NCBI RefSeq assembly: GCF_047556435.1
Contig: NZ_CP180210.1
Span: forward strand, 248,001 to 312,000
DNA length: 64,000 nt
Source of the DNA: Alteromonas sp047556435
GTDB taxonomy: Bacteria; Pseudomonadota; Gammaproteobacteria; Enterobacterales; Alteromonadaceae
Reading direction: 5' to 3'
This document shows positions 35,785 to 44,464 of this stretch, in pieces; within the stretch, counting starts at the first letter, position 1, and each line of letters starts with the position of its first letter. The translations under genes and the position numbers were made by a program. Below the pieces are notes generated by a model. It was given only the letters and a program-made list of their open reading frames with translations. It was not told the DNA's origin and made no database searches.

Positions 35785-35972
35785 GATTAGAAAATCAAGT
35801 TGCCCTGCCTCCATGCCAATCGAATATCGCCAGGAAAACCGCCAACGCGCATGTTCCTGTGAATGGTCGAGCGCGCCCTTGCTCAATGGCGATGACTCCG
35901 GCTACTTCACATCATGAACACGTAAATTCCTGCCGCCGTATTAACTTTTAGTTTACATTTTGCCCCGAAGCA

Positions 35973-36018
35973 TTGACACAAGGCATATCTGGCTGTCATA
36001 AATAGTAATATAATATTA
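35973..36018 (+). promoter_or_regulatory. Promoter and AraR-type operator before the TSUP gene
   Basis: -35 TTGACA at 35973-35978, 18-bp spacer, -10 CATAAA at 35997-36002. The palindrome TAATATAATATTA at 36006-36018, one base off TAATACAATATTA, covers the predicted transcription start. The permease-lactonase pair thus seems separately started yet under the same regulator. Confidence 0.5.
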
Positions 36019-36081
36019 AAACTTCGGGTGGTAGCATGTGCGCTCAGACCCGGTTGTTGGGTTGAACACGTAGGGCGAACA

Positions 36082-36789
36082 TTGACTGAGTGGGTTTTAG
36101 TTTATCTGGTGCTGATAACAGGAGCATGCCTTCAAAGCGTAATTGGCTTTGGTTTAGGCCTGTTGTGCGCACCGGTGCTGTATTTTCTGATGCCGGAGCT
36201 GGTTCCCGGACCGATGATCCTGAATGCACTGCTTATCACAAGCTTGTTGTCGGTCAGACATCGCGGCGAAATAGACCCAAAACAAACCGGTTTTGCCATA
36301 TTGGGGGGCACCGCAGGTGTATTGGTGGCCGGTAGTGTCATGCTGTACATCGATGCGCACCAGTATCAGTTGCTTTTCGGCATAAGTATTCTGGTCGCCG
36401 TGTTGTTATCACTGATTGGCCTCACGCCAAAAGTCTCAATTATTTCTAATCTTATTGCTGCCATGATTTCCGGCTTTATGGGAACCACCACCTCGGCTGG
36501 TGGTGCGCCGATGGGACTGTTGTATCAGTCTGAAGAACATGACCGAATCAAAGCCAACCTGAGTATCTTTTTTGTCTACATTAATCTGTTCGGCATTCTG
36601 GTGCTGTGGGCAACCGGTGCCGCCGGGCATGATGATCTGAGTCTGTTTGTAAGATGCGTGCCTGCCATTTTAACCGGGTGGGCATTGTCTTATGTTATTA
36701 CCAGAAACATCAACGAAGCGCGGATCCGTCAGCTGATATTATTCGTCGCGGCGTGCTCAGGGGTAGTACTGGTTCTTTTTCATGGCTAA
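36082..36789 (+). CDS. TSUP-family (TauE/SafE) membrane permease
   Basis: A 235-residue inner-membrane protein with seven to eight hydrophobic segments and the TSUP twin-repeat look: GACLQSVIGFGLGLLCAPVL in the first half and SGFMGTTTSAGGAPMGLLY in the second. TSUP proteins move small organic or sulfur anions. The first membrane segment begins right after a TTG at 36082 that has AGGG seven bases upstream, which I took as the start; a GTG at 36028 would add 18 residues. Placed between a sugar dehydrogenase and a lactonase, it may export or import a sugar acid, but that is inference. Confidence 0.78.
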   Translation: MTEWVLVYLVLITGACLQSVIGFGLGLLCAPVLYFLMPELVPGPMILNALLITSLLSVRHRGEIDPKQTGFAILGGTAGVLVAGSVMLYIDAHQYQLLFGISILVAVLLSLIGLTPKVSIISNLIAAMISGFMGTTTSAGGAPMGLLYQSEEHDRIKANLSIFFVYINLFGILVLWATGAAGHDDLSLFVRCVPAILTGWALSYVITRNINEARIRQLILFVAACSGVVLVLFHG

Positions 36790-36824
36790 ACTCATCACAT
36801 ACAGCTGAGCAGTCACGGGATATT

Positions 36825-37703
36825 GTGTCTTTACCACATTACGTTCGCTATCACTTCAACACACAATGTCTGCTGGGCGAGGGCGCTTTCTACAGCCCCC
36901 GCTACAGCAGTGCGTTCTGGGTCGACATTAAGGGTAATGCCGTGTTCCGCCTTCACTGGCAGTCCGGCCACCTTGAGACTCACACGTTTGACGAGCCAGT
37001 ATGCTGGCTGGCCGAAAGACTGGCTGGTCAGTTATTTCTGGGATGCCAGCGAAGCCTGTACCTTCTCAACCCGGATACATGGCAACGCGAAAAATACATC
37101 GAAATGGACCAGGAGCCGTTATCAAATCGGCTGAATGATGCCAAGGTAGACCGCGCGGGCAGGCTATACTTTGGCACGATGGATGATGCAGAAATGCGGG
37201 CCAGCGGTTCGCTGTACCTGCTTAAGGGTATGCATGAGGCTCTGCCGGTGGATACCGGTTATCAGGTGAGTAATGGACCAGCCTTTAGTTTATCCGGTGA
37301 GTGGCTGTGGTCGGTATCATCGGCTGACCGGATTATTTATCGTTGCGCGGTGAATAGTGACGGAGAGATAGTCAGCAAGCAGGCCTGGATCTCGTTCACA
37401 GAGGCGATGGGGTTTCCTGACGGCATTACCGTAGATTCGGAGGATTGCTTGTGGGTGGCGGCCTGGGATGGTGGTGGCCTGTATCGCTTCAATGCAGAAG
37501 GAGAGCGGCTGGCGTTTGTGCCCCTACCTGCTTCAAAAATTACCAGCATGACGTTTGCAGGAGAGAAGTTTGATCGGTTACTGGTCACGTCGGCCAATAT
37601 TGGTATGACGGCGCAAGAACTGGCGTGCCATCCGTACAGTGGTGATACATTTATTCTGGATGTGGGAGTGAAGGGCGTAGCGACGACGCCCTGTAAACTA
37701 TAG
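36825..37703 (+). CDS. SMP-30/gluconolactonase-family sugar lactonase
   Basis: A 292-residue six-bladed propeller lactonase. Metal-site residues are in LLGEGAFYSP, SNRLNDAKVDRAGRLYFGTMD, the SNGPAFSLSGEWLW region and GFPDGITVDSEDCLWVA, matching the SMP-30 Glu/Asn/Asn/Asp set. It opens sugar lactones to aldonates, the step after the nearby SDR dehydrogenase. The start is uncertain: the frame is open back into the TSUP gene, and I chose GTG 36825 (GGGA upstream), which gives the usual family length. At its end it overlaps the convergent regulator gene by six bases, CTATAG. Confidence 0.85.
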   Translation: MSLPHYVRYHFNTQCLLGEGAFYSPRYSSAFWVDIKGNAVFRLHWQSGHLETHTFDEPVCWLAERLAGQLFLGCQRSLYLLNPDTWQREKYIEMDQEPLSNRLNDAKVDRAGRLYFGTMDDAEMRASGSLYLLKGMHEALPVDTGYQVSNGPAFSLSGEWLWSVSSADRIIYRCAVNSDGEIVSKQAWISFTEAMGFPDGITVDSEDCLWVAAWDGGGLYRFNAEGERLAFVPLPASKITSMTFAGEKFDRLLVTSANIGMTAQELACHPYSGDTFILDVGVKGVATTPCKL

Positions 37704-38699
37704 ACGCAGCACCGAGTCGCGTTTGACAATGGTCGGTGTGTACTTAAATGTAAGATCTTTCTCCGGTGGCACACCTGATGCGTATTTTAGTGCCAGCTCA
37801 GCCGCTTTAGCCGCCATCATCTCGATGGGATAACGTAACGTGGTGAGCTTCGGGCGACAGTATTTTGCCAGCAAAACATCATCGTAGCCCACAATCGATA
37901 CCTGTTCCGGAACATCAATACCATGGTCTTGCATGATAGCCATCGCACCCGCTGCCATTGCATCGTTGTAGGCAAGTAATGCCGTAAAGTGAGAGCCGGT
38001 AGCGAGCAGGTTTTGCATTGCCATTTCACCGCCTTCCTGGTCCGGCGTGGCATATTCAATCATACTGTCTGGCAACGTAAGACCGGCTTCCCCGGCTGCC
38101 TGACGAATTCCTTCAAGCCGTTGAGATGGGTCGTCTATCTGGTAATGCGAGCTGATTACGGCGAGGTCTTTGTGGCCCTGACGTATGACATATTCCGCCA
38201 TAATGCGTCCGCCGGTGACGTTATCAAGCCACACACAACGATTAGCAATAGCGGGAATATAACGGTTAATCAGCACAAAGCCGGGAATTTGATTTGCAAA
38301 TGCAATCAGTGTGTCATCGTCCAGCGCTTTGGAGTGGACCACCATTGCCTCGACACGGTGTTCCAGAAGGGTTTCGATGGCTTTAAGCTCGGTATCTTTT
38401 GCAATCGACCCCGCGCTCAGCAGAATCTGAACGTTATTCTTTCGGGTAACCGTTTCCACGCCGTGCGCCAGCATGGCAAAAAAGGGATCATGTAATTCGG
38501 CTATTACTACACCAAGTGACGCGCTACGCTGCGTAACCAGCGCGCGAGCGTTGGCATTGGGCCGGTAGCCCATTTCCTTCATGATTTGCTTTACCCGTTC
38601 ACGGGTTTTATCGCCAACCTTGGGACCATCATTAATCACACGTGAAACCGTTGCCAGCGACACCCCAGCAGCTTGTGCAATATCTTTAATCGTAGCCAT
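37698..38699 (-). CDS. LacI-family regulator, GalR-like
   Basis: A 333-residue LacI/GalR protein: helix-turn-helix MATIKDIAQAAGVSLATVSRV at the N-terminus, hinge ANARALV near residue 52 and a periplasmic-binding-like effector domain ending FKYTPTIVKRDSV, as in E. coli GalR/GalS. It is divergent from galM and lies beside galT and galK, so I infer that it represses the galactose genes and binds the GGTTAAACGTTTAACC palindromes found before galT, lacZ, the secreted hydrolase and the second TonB receptor. Its stop codon shares CTATAG with the end of the lactonase gene on the other strand. No AAGGAG is clear before the ATG. Confidence 0.9.
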   Translation of the reverse strand: MATIKDIAQAAGVSLATVSRVINDGPKVGDKTRERVKQIMKEMGYRPNANARALVTQRSASLGVVIAELHDPFFAMLAHGVETVTRKNNVQILLSAGSIAKDTELKAIETLLEHRVEAMVVHSKALDDDTLIAFANQIPGFVLINRYIPAIANRCVWLDNVTGGRIMAEYVIRQGHKDLAVISSHYQIDDPSQRLEGIRQAAGEAGLTLPDSMIEYATPDQEGGEMAMQNLLATGSHFTALLAYNDAMAAGAMAIMQDHGIDVPEQVSIVGYDDVLLAKYCRPKLTTLRYPIEMMAAKAAELALKYASGVPPEKDLTFKYTPTIVKRDSVLRL

Positions 38700-38835
38700 A
38701 CTTTATGTAATTCCAACTCATGCATTCCTCCCGGACAATGATGTAAGCAGGAGGTGAAGCTTCAGGTTACCTTAGTTTTAGAGGATTTGATAAGCCTGAA
38801 GGGAATAAAATCAATCTTTTACCCGGGCTCATCGG

Positions 38836-38861
38836 TATTATTGTATACGGAAAACGTATAC
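38836..38861. promoter_or_regulatory. Composite operator region between galR-like gene and galM
   Basis: GTATACG/CGTATAC form a 7-bp inverted repeat with five-base spacer at 38843-38861, whose right part GGAAAACGTATACC has the LacI-type CG centre. Overlapping its left arm, 38836-38848 reads on the minus strand GTATACAATAATA, two bases off TnATACAATATnA. Both regulators could compete here. Confidence 0.45.
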
Positions 38862-38895
38862 CCTTTTTAACTGAGTTTACAACAAGGCAACCTGT

Positions 38896-39906
38896 ATGAA
38901 AGTAGCTGTTACGCCATTTGGTGAGTATGAAGGAAACACCGTGTCATGTTACACACTGACGAATGATGCGGGCATGACTGTTGAGATCCTTGAGCTGGGT
39001 GGCATTATTCGCGCGCTTTCTGTGCCGGATAGCACAGGTTCACCACATCAGTGCGTTAAAGGTTTCGATACGCTTGACGCATATATACAGGATGACAGTT
39101 ACCAAGGAGCGCTTATTGGCCGGTATGCTAACCGAATCGGTGAGGGAAAGTTTGAGCTTGATGGTCAACAGTTTCAGGTAGACGTCAATGGCGGCCCCCA
39201 CCACCTTCACGGGGGCCTGAGCGGCTTCCATAAAAAGGTATGGGTGTCAGAACCTATTGAAGAAGACGATGCTGTTGGCGTGCGGTTGTCACTGGTGAGT
39301 CCGGATGGAGAAGCGGGCTTTCCGGGAGAAGTTACCGTATCAGCCGAATACCGTTTACAGCCAACCAATACGCTGACGCTGACACTCTTCGCCTCAACGA
39401 CTGCTGCCACTCCATTTAGTATGACCCAGCATGCGTATTTCCACATCGGGAAAAGTAAATCAGTGAAAGAAAATACACTGAAAATTGATGCGCAATACGT
39501 TACCGAAGCGGACAAGAGCTTGCTGCCTACCGGCAAACTGCTTGCGGTAGAGAATACGCCGTTCGATTTTACCTCTGCCGTAGAAATCGGACAGCGCGTT
39601 AACACGGGTAACCCGCTTTTTGACAGCGTAGGAGGCTACGATCACAACTTTGTGTTAAATCACGACAGCGCTGGTCCAGCCGCAGTATTGTCGTCCGCAG
39701 ATACGGGGATCCGCATGGCCTTGTACACTACGTTACCGGGTATGCAGGTGTATACCGGCAACCTGATGGGCGATGAGCAGGCTGGCACTATTTGTCTGGA
39801 GCCGCAGTATTTCCCGGACTCACCCAATCACCCAGACTTCCCAGATTGCATCCTGCGGCCAGGCAAGCCGTTTCAGGCCTCGGTGCGCTACGAGTTTTCC
39901 CGCTGA
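38896..39906 (+). CDS. galM: Aldose 1-epimerase (galactose mutarotase), cytoplasmic
   Basis: A 336-residue GalM without signal peptide, unlike the periplasmic copy at 3641. Substrate and catalytic motifs are IGRYANRIGEGKF, PHHLHGGLSGFHKKVW, the histidine in MTQHAYFHIG and the glutamate in CLEPQYFPDSPN. It equilibrates beta- to alpha-D-galactose, the form GalK uses. AAGG lies before the ATG. The transcript probably ends at the 27-bp palindrome at 39999, so galT and galK have their own promoter. Confidence 0.94.
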   Translation: MKVAVTPFGEYEGNTVSCYTLTNDAGMTVEILELGGIIRALSVPDSTGSPHQCVKGFDTLDAYIQDDSYQGALIGRYANRIGEGKFELDGQQFQVDVNGGPHHLHGGLSGFHKKVWVSEPIEEDDAVGVRLSLVSPDGEAGFPGEVTVSAEYRLQPTNTLTLTLFASTTAATPFSMTQHAYFHIGKSKSVKENTLKIDAQYVTEADKSLLPTGKLLAVENTPFDFTSAVEIGQRVNTGNPLFDSVGGYDHNFVLNHDSAGPAAVLSSADTGIRMALYTTLPGMQVYTGNLMGDEQAGTICLEPQYFPDSPNHPDFPDCILRPGKPFQASVRYEFSR

Positions 39907-39998
39907 TTCCAAACGCAGGACAGCGTGGCTTATCTGCTATGCGTACCCGCGGCGTGTAGCTGGCGTAAAAGCAAGTTACAGAGCAACTGAGACCACCG

Positions 39999-40025
39999 AA
40001 TGAGAGACAATAATTGTCTCTCATT
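39999..40025. terminator. 27-bp perfect palindrome between galM and galT
   Basis: AATGAGAGACAAT and its exact complement flank a single A (centre 40012), followed by TTGTTTTAT. The long AT-rich hairpin 90 bp after galM is probably a terminator. The near-complete symmetry would also suit a protein-binding site. Confidence 0.6.
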
Positions 40026-40088
40026 TTGTTTTATCAAAAATATTCTGTTAACAAATTGATAAACCTCTTTTGATAATATACTATCTCG

Positions 40089-40103
40089 GGTAAACGTTTA
40101 ACC
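40089..40103. promoter_or_regulatory. LacI-type operator upstream of galT
   Basis: GGTAAACGTTTAACC, palindromic around a CG centre, 23 bp before the galT start. It is one of the four good copies of the inferred GalR-like motif. Confidence 0.6.
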
Positions 40104-40125
40104 TTAACCTGATTTACAGGTAGAG

Positions 40126-41202
40126 ATGAAGAGTGTGAAAGTGATTATGGGCAAAACCGTAGACCTGACAAACGATCCGCATCGCCGCTACAATCCGCTG
40201 ATTGGCGAGTGGGTGCTGGTCTCTCCTCATCGCGCGAAGCGCCCCTGGCAGGGTCAGTCAGAAGAACCCTCGCAGGAACAGAAACCGGGTTACGACCCTG
40301 AGTGCTACTTGTGCCCGGGAAACACGCGGGTAAATGGTGAGAGTAATCCTTCGTATTCAGGAACGTTTGTTTTCGAAAACGATTTTGCCGCGTTGAAGCC
40401 CGATACGCCAGAAGCGGGAGAAGCCGACGAATTGTTCCGTTTTGAAACCGAGCAGGGATGTAGCCGGGTAATCTGCTTTTCACCAGATCACAGCAAGACG
40501 TTACCTGAACTAACCCAGTCTGAACGTGAAGAGGTTGTGACGTGCTGGCAGGCGCAAACTGCCGATCTCGGAAAGGATTTCGCCTGGGTGCAGGTATTTG
40601 AAAACAAAGGGGCGATGATGGGATGCTCAAACCCGCATCCGCATGGTCAGGTGTGGGCGCAAAAGCACATTCCTACCGAGCCTGCGAAAAAGCTGCAGCA
40701 GTTTTCTCAGTATTTTGACAAGCATGGCACCCGGATGCTGGACGACTATGCCAAGCGTGAAGTTGAGAAGCAGGAGCGTGTTGTCTGCCAGAATGACGAT
40801 TGGGTTGTGGTTGTTCCCTACTGGGCCGCCTGGCCATTCGAAACGTTACTGTTACCTCGTTTTGCTGTTTCCTCTTTGGTGGATTTGTCTAACACGCAGG
40901 CTGCGTCTCTGGCTGACATAATCGGGCAAATCACAACGCGATATGACAATTTATTTACTACCTCATTCCCTTACTCGATGGGATGGCATAGCGCGCCGTT
41001 TGACGGTAAGACGCATCCTGAATGGGGGCTGCATGCACATTTCTATCCTCCTTTGCTGCGCTCTGCCAGTGTGAAAAAGTTTATGGTTGGTTACGAGATG
41101 ATGGCAGAGGCGCAACGGGATCTTACACCGGAGCAAGCCGCGACCCGACTTCGTGAGCAATCTGATGTGCATTACAAACAGGCGGAGAGCCAGAATGGAT
41201 AA
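40126..41202 (+). CDS. galT: Galactose-1-phosphate uridylyltransferase
   Basis: A 358-residue GalT: the histidine-triad-like active site NPHPHGQVW lies near residue 172, and zinc-type cysteines occur in CYLCPGN. NPLIGEWVLVSPHRAKRPWQG and WHSAPF are diagnostic. It exchanges UMP between UDP-glucose and galactose 1-phosphate (Leloir pathway). A second in-frame ATG lies at 40147. The galK start overlaps its end by eight bases, so the two are coupled. No galE is visible in the window. Confidence 0.96.
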   Translation: MKSVKVIMGKTVDLTNDPHRRYNPLIGEWVLVSPHRAKRPWQGQSEEPSQEQKPGYDPECYLCPGNTRVNGESNPSYSGTFVFENDFAALKPDTPEAGEADELFRFETEQGCSRVICFSPDHSKTLPELTQSEREEVVTCWQAQTADLGKDFAWVQVFENKGAMMGCSNPHPHGQVWAQKHIPTEPAKKLQQFSQYFDKHGTRMLDDYAKREVEKQERVVCQNDDWVVVVPYWAAWPFETLLLPRFAVSSLVDLSNTQAASLADIIGQITTRYDNLFTTSFPYSMGWHSAPFDGKTHPEWGLHAHFYPPLLRSASVKKFMVGYEMMAEAQRDLTPEQAATRLREQSDVHYKQAESQNG

Positions 41203-42334
41203 CGCACAACTGTCTGTGGCATTTTCGGATATTTATCAGCATCAGCCATCGGTTGTTTGTCATGCGCCCGGACGCGTGAATCTGATTGGGGAACACACCG
41301 ATTATAATCAGGGGTTCGTGTTTCCTGCTGCGATCAACTTTGGGACCTGGGCCGCGGCGTCGGTACGTGAAGACCGCAACTGTTGTGTTGTGGCAATGGA
41401 TTACGATAATGCCGAGAGCCAGTTTTCGCTGGATAACATCGAAAGTGATCCTGAACAAAGCTGGTCTAATTATGTCAGGGGTGTACTGCTGGTATTACAA
41501 AAGGAATTTTCCCTGCCCAGCGGCATCAATTTGCTGGTAACGGGTAACGTACCGCAGGGAGCAGGCCTGAGCTCTTCCGCATCCTTTGAAATTGCTATTC
41601 TCAAAGCGGTCACGGATCTTTTTTCGCTGGACATTGATGGTGTAAAAGCCGCGTTGTTAGGGCAGAAAGCAGAAAACGACTTTGTTGGTTGCTCGTGCGG
41701 CATCATGGACCAGTTAATTTCAGCAATGGGCAAAAAAGATCACGCCATGTTACTGGATTGTCAGTCGTTGACTTTTGATCACTCAACACTGCCGGATGAT
41801 CTTCACATTGTTATTATTAACTCAAATGTAAAACGAGGCCTGGTTGACAGTGAGTACAACCTGCGTCGTCAGCAGTGCGAACAGGGGGCATCCCTGCTTG
41901 GGGTTCCATCGTTGCGTGAAGCCACACTGGAGTCGTTGGAAGCTGCTAAGTCTGCGATGCCGGAGGTGGTGTATCGACGAGCACGCCATATCATTACTGA
42001 AAATGCACGCACTCACACCATGTTTGACGCGCTCAAACAAAATGATATCGCTACCGTGAGCGAGGCGATGGCAGCATCGCATGCCTCTATGCGCGATGAC
42101 TTTGAAATTACGGTGCCGCCTATCGATTACCTGGTCGAGCTGATTTCCGGATTGCTTAAAGACAAAGGTGGCGTGCGCATGACAGGAGGCGGATTTGGTG
42201 GATGCGTGGTGGCGCTGGTGCCGAAAAACCTGATAGAGAATGTAAAGGCGCTGGTAGCACAGCATTACTTTGAAGAGACTGGCTATCAGGCGACTATTTA
42301 CGACTGCACTGCGACCCAGGGCGCATTTGCCTGA
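41195..42334 (+). CDS. galK: Galactokinase
   Basis: A 379-residue GHMP kinase phosphorylating alpha-D-galactose at C1 with ATP. The galactokinase signature GRVNLIGEHTDYNQGFVFP is near residue 26, the ATP loop GAGLSSSAS near 125 and the third GHMP motif MTGGGFGGCVVAL near 328. The ATG at 41195 sits within the end of galT (ATGGATAA overlap) behind GGCGGAGAG. Length fits E. coli GalK (382). Confidence 0.96.
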   Translation: MDNAQLSVAFSDIYQHQPSVVCHAPGRVNLIGEHTDYNQGFVFPAAINFGTWAAASVREDRNCCVVAMDYDNAESQFSLDNIESDPEQSWSNYVRGVLLVLQKEFSLPSGINLLVTGNVPQGAGLSSSASFEIAILKAVTDLFSLDIDGVKAALLGQKAENDFVGCSCGIMDQLISAMGKKDHAMLLDCQSLTFDHSTLPDDLHIVIINSNVKRGLVDSEYNLRRQQCEQGASLLGVPSLREATLESLEAAKSAMPEVVYRRARHIITENARTHTMFDALKQNDIATVSEAMAASHASMRDDFEITVPPIDYLVELISGLLKDKGGVRMTGGGFGGCVVALVPKNLIENVKALVAQHYFEETGYQATIYDCTATQGAFA

Positions 42335-42660
42335 TTAACGAGTTGTGTCCCGTGGCGCCACCTCTGTAAAAAGGGGCAGGCGCCATTTCTTTTCAGGCTG
42401 CTGTGAGAATTTTCAGAATGTCCGGCAGCTTTTTTTTGCTGCACAGGACGTTGGTCCATTATTCATCGGTTAAACGGATTTTATGGATATTGGACTGTAA
42501 ATTCGTTGTAAAGGTGTGGTAATAATGTCGCTCCTCCAGACGTAGCGCCTGGAAGACAACCACAAGTGTGTAGTGGCCATCTTCATAAGAGTTAAAAATA
42601 ACCACGAAACGGCCCATACCCTACGACTACACGACGATAATTAGAACGTTGGGAAAACTT
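42335..42660. other. 326-bp region before the galactose transporter
   Basis: No gene. Contains one good LacI-type half-site, CGGTTAAACGG at 42467-42477, about 185 bp before the transporter start; the other half is poor. A T-rich string at 42431-42437 follows GGCAGC and may be part of a weak galK terminator. Confidence 0.35.
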
Positions 42661-44223
42661 ATGCAAATTGAAACGCTCGACCTCGCGGTATTCGTGATCT
42701 ACGTCGTGGCTCTTATTGGTATTGCCTGGTGGGTATCAAGAGAGAAAGCCGGACACGAAAAAGACACAAACGATTATTTTCTTGCTGGCTCTAGCCTTCC
42801 ATGGTGGGCCATAGGGGCGTCGTTAATCGCGGCAAACATTTCTGCAGAGCAGATCATCGGTATGTCTGGCTCAGGTTATCAGATTGGGCTGGCTATCGCG
42901 TCGTATGAATGGATGGCGGCCATTACCCTGATTATCGTTGGTAAATACTTCCTGCCGATTTTCCTTAAGCACAAAATCTACACCATGCCGCAGTTTCTGG
43001 AAGAGCGTTACGATCATCGCGTCAGAAAGGTGATGGCGATTTTCTGGTTGGGCGTGTACGTGTTTGTGAATCTGACAGCAGTGCTGTGGCTTGGCGCGCT
43101 GGCTATCAATACTATCGCCGGTGTGGATATGGTCTACGGCATGATTTTCCTAGGCGCATTTTCGCTGACATACTCGCTTTACGGGGGCCTGAAAGCCGTT
43201 GCCCTGACCGATATTATTCAGGTGGTGCTGCTGGTATTTGGCGGCCTTTTCTTATCCTATACTGCGCTTAATCTGATTAGTGACGGCAATGGTGTGGTGC
43301 AGGGTTTTGTGACACTGACAAACGAATTGCCGGGCAAGTTCGATATGATCCTGTCCGAAGACAACCCGCATTATATGGATTTGCCAGGCCTGTCGGTATT
43401 GCTTGGCGGTATGTGGATAATGAACTTGTCTTACTGGGGCTTCAACCAATACATCATTCAGCGCACGCTGGCTGCAAAAAGTGTGGCAGAGGCCCAGAAA
43501 GGCATAGCGTTTGCTGCCTTTCTGAAGCTACTAATGCCATTGATTGTGGTATTGCCGGGTATCGCTGCAGTCTTGCTGGTTCCGGATTTACAGCGCCCGG
43601 ATCAAGCCTATCCTTCCCTGATGAACTTAATGCCGGTGGGTTTGAAAGGTATTATCTTTGCGGCGCTGGTGGCAGCGATAGTGTCATCGCTGGCCTCAAT
43701 GACGAACAGTGTGTCTACCATCTTCACTATGGATATCTACAAAGACAAGCGTCCGAATGAGTCGCAGCATCATTATGTGAAAGTGGGCCGTATTGTCAGT
43801 TTCGTAGCGTTGGTTATTGCCATGGTGGCGGCTAAGCCATTATTGGGTCAGTTCGACCAGGCCTTCCAGTATATTCAGGAATTCACCGGCTTCTTTACTC
43901 CCGGCATCGTAGCCTTGTTCGTGTTGGGCATGTTCTGGAAACGCACTACCGCCAACGGTGGTCTTGTAGCCGCGCTGGGGTCGTTCTTGCTGAGCTTGCT
44001 ACTGCGCCAGCTGTGGCCGGAATTACCGTTCATCGACCGTGTCGGTCTGGTATTCCTGCTGTGTGTAGGCTTAGCGGTGATCGTTTCACTACTTGAGAAA
44101 AAAGAAGATCATCCAAACGCCGTAGAGTTGAGCGAAGTTAACTTTGCCACCACCAAAGGCTTTAATGTTGCCACGCTGGCTGTGGTCATAATCCTTGTGG
44201 CGTTCTATACCACCTGGTGGTAG
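42661..44223 (+). CDS. Sodium:galactose symporter, SSS family (vSGLT-like)
   Basis: A 520-residue SLC5-type transporter with about fourteen membrane segments. NDYFLAGSSLPWWAIGASLIAANISAEQ, the NQYIIQR helix and SSLASMTNSVSTIFTMDIY are strongly like Vibrio SGLT. With galM, galT and galK upstream, D-galactose (or glucose) import with Na+ is the likely job. I chose ATG 42661 with GGGA upstream over a TTG four codons earlier. ssb follows after 241 bp with its own promoter. Confidence 0.92.
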   Translation: MQIETLDLAVFVIYVVALIGIAWWVSREKAGHEKDTNDYFLAGSSLPWWAIGASLIAANISAEQIIGMSGSGYQIGLAIASYEWMAAITLIIVGKYFLPIFLKHKIYTMPQFLEERYDHRVRKVMAIFWLGVYVFVNLTAVLWLGALAINTIAGVDMVYGMIFLGAFSLTYSLYGGLKAVALTDIIQVVLLVFGGLFLSYTALNLISDGNGVVQGFVTLTNELPGKFDMILSEDNPHYMDLPGLSVLLGGMWIMNLSYWGFNQYIIQRTLAAKSVAEAQKGIAFAAFLKLLMPLIVVLPGIAAVLLVPDLQRPDQAYPSLMNLMPVGLKGIIFAALVAAIVSSLASMTNSVSTIFTMDIYKDKRPNESQHHYVKVGRIVSFVALVIAMVAAKPLLGQFDQAFQYIQEFTGFFTPGIVALFVLGMFWKRTTANGGLVAALGSFLLSLLLRQLWPELPFIDRVGLVFLLCVGLAVIVSLLEKKEDHPNAVELSEVNFATTKGFNVATLAVVIILVAFYTTWW

Positions 44224-44464
44224 TACTTTGCAGCAAACGGATAGGTGATACCTGTCCGTTTGCTGCTATTCCCGTACAGCCCACAGCGTCCTTGATTTGT
44301 GTTAATCTGACTCCCATCTTAGTTTTTGGTATGTAAAAATCGCATTCAGCTTTCTTAAAATGCGGTATACTGATCCACTTTCACATTCGTGAACTCGTAA
44401 ATAACGTAACAGGCGGTGGGCGTGAACAAGCCGGCCCCGACATGAACACAGACAGGAGACATCA

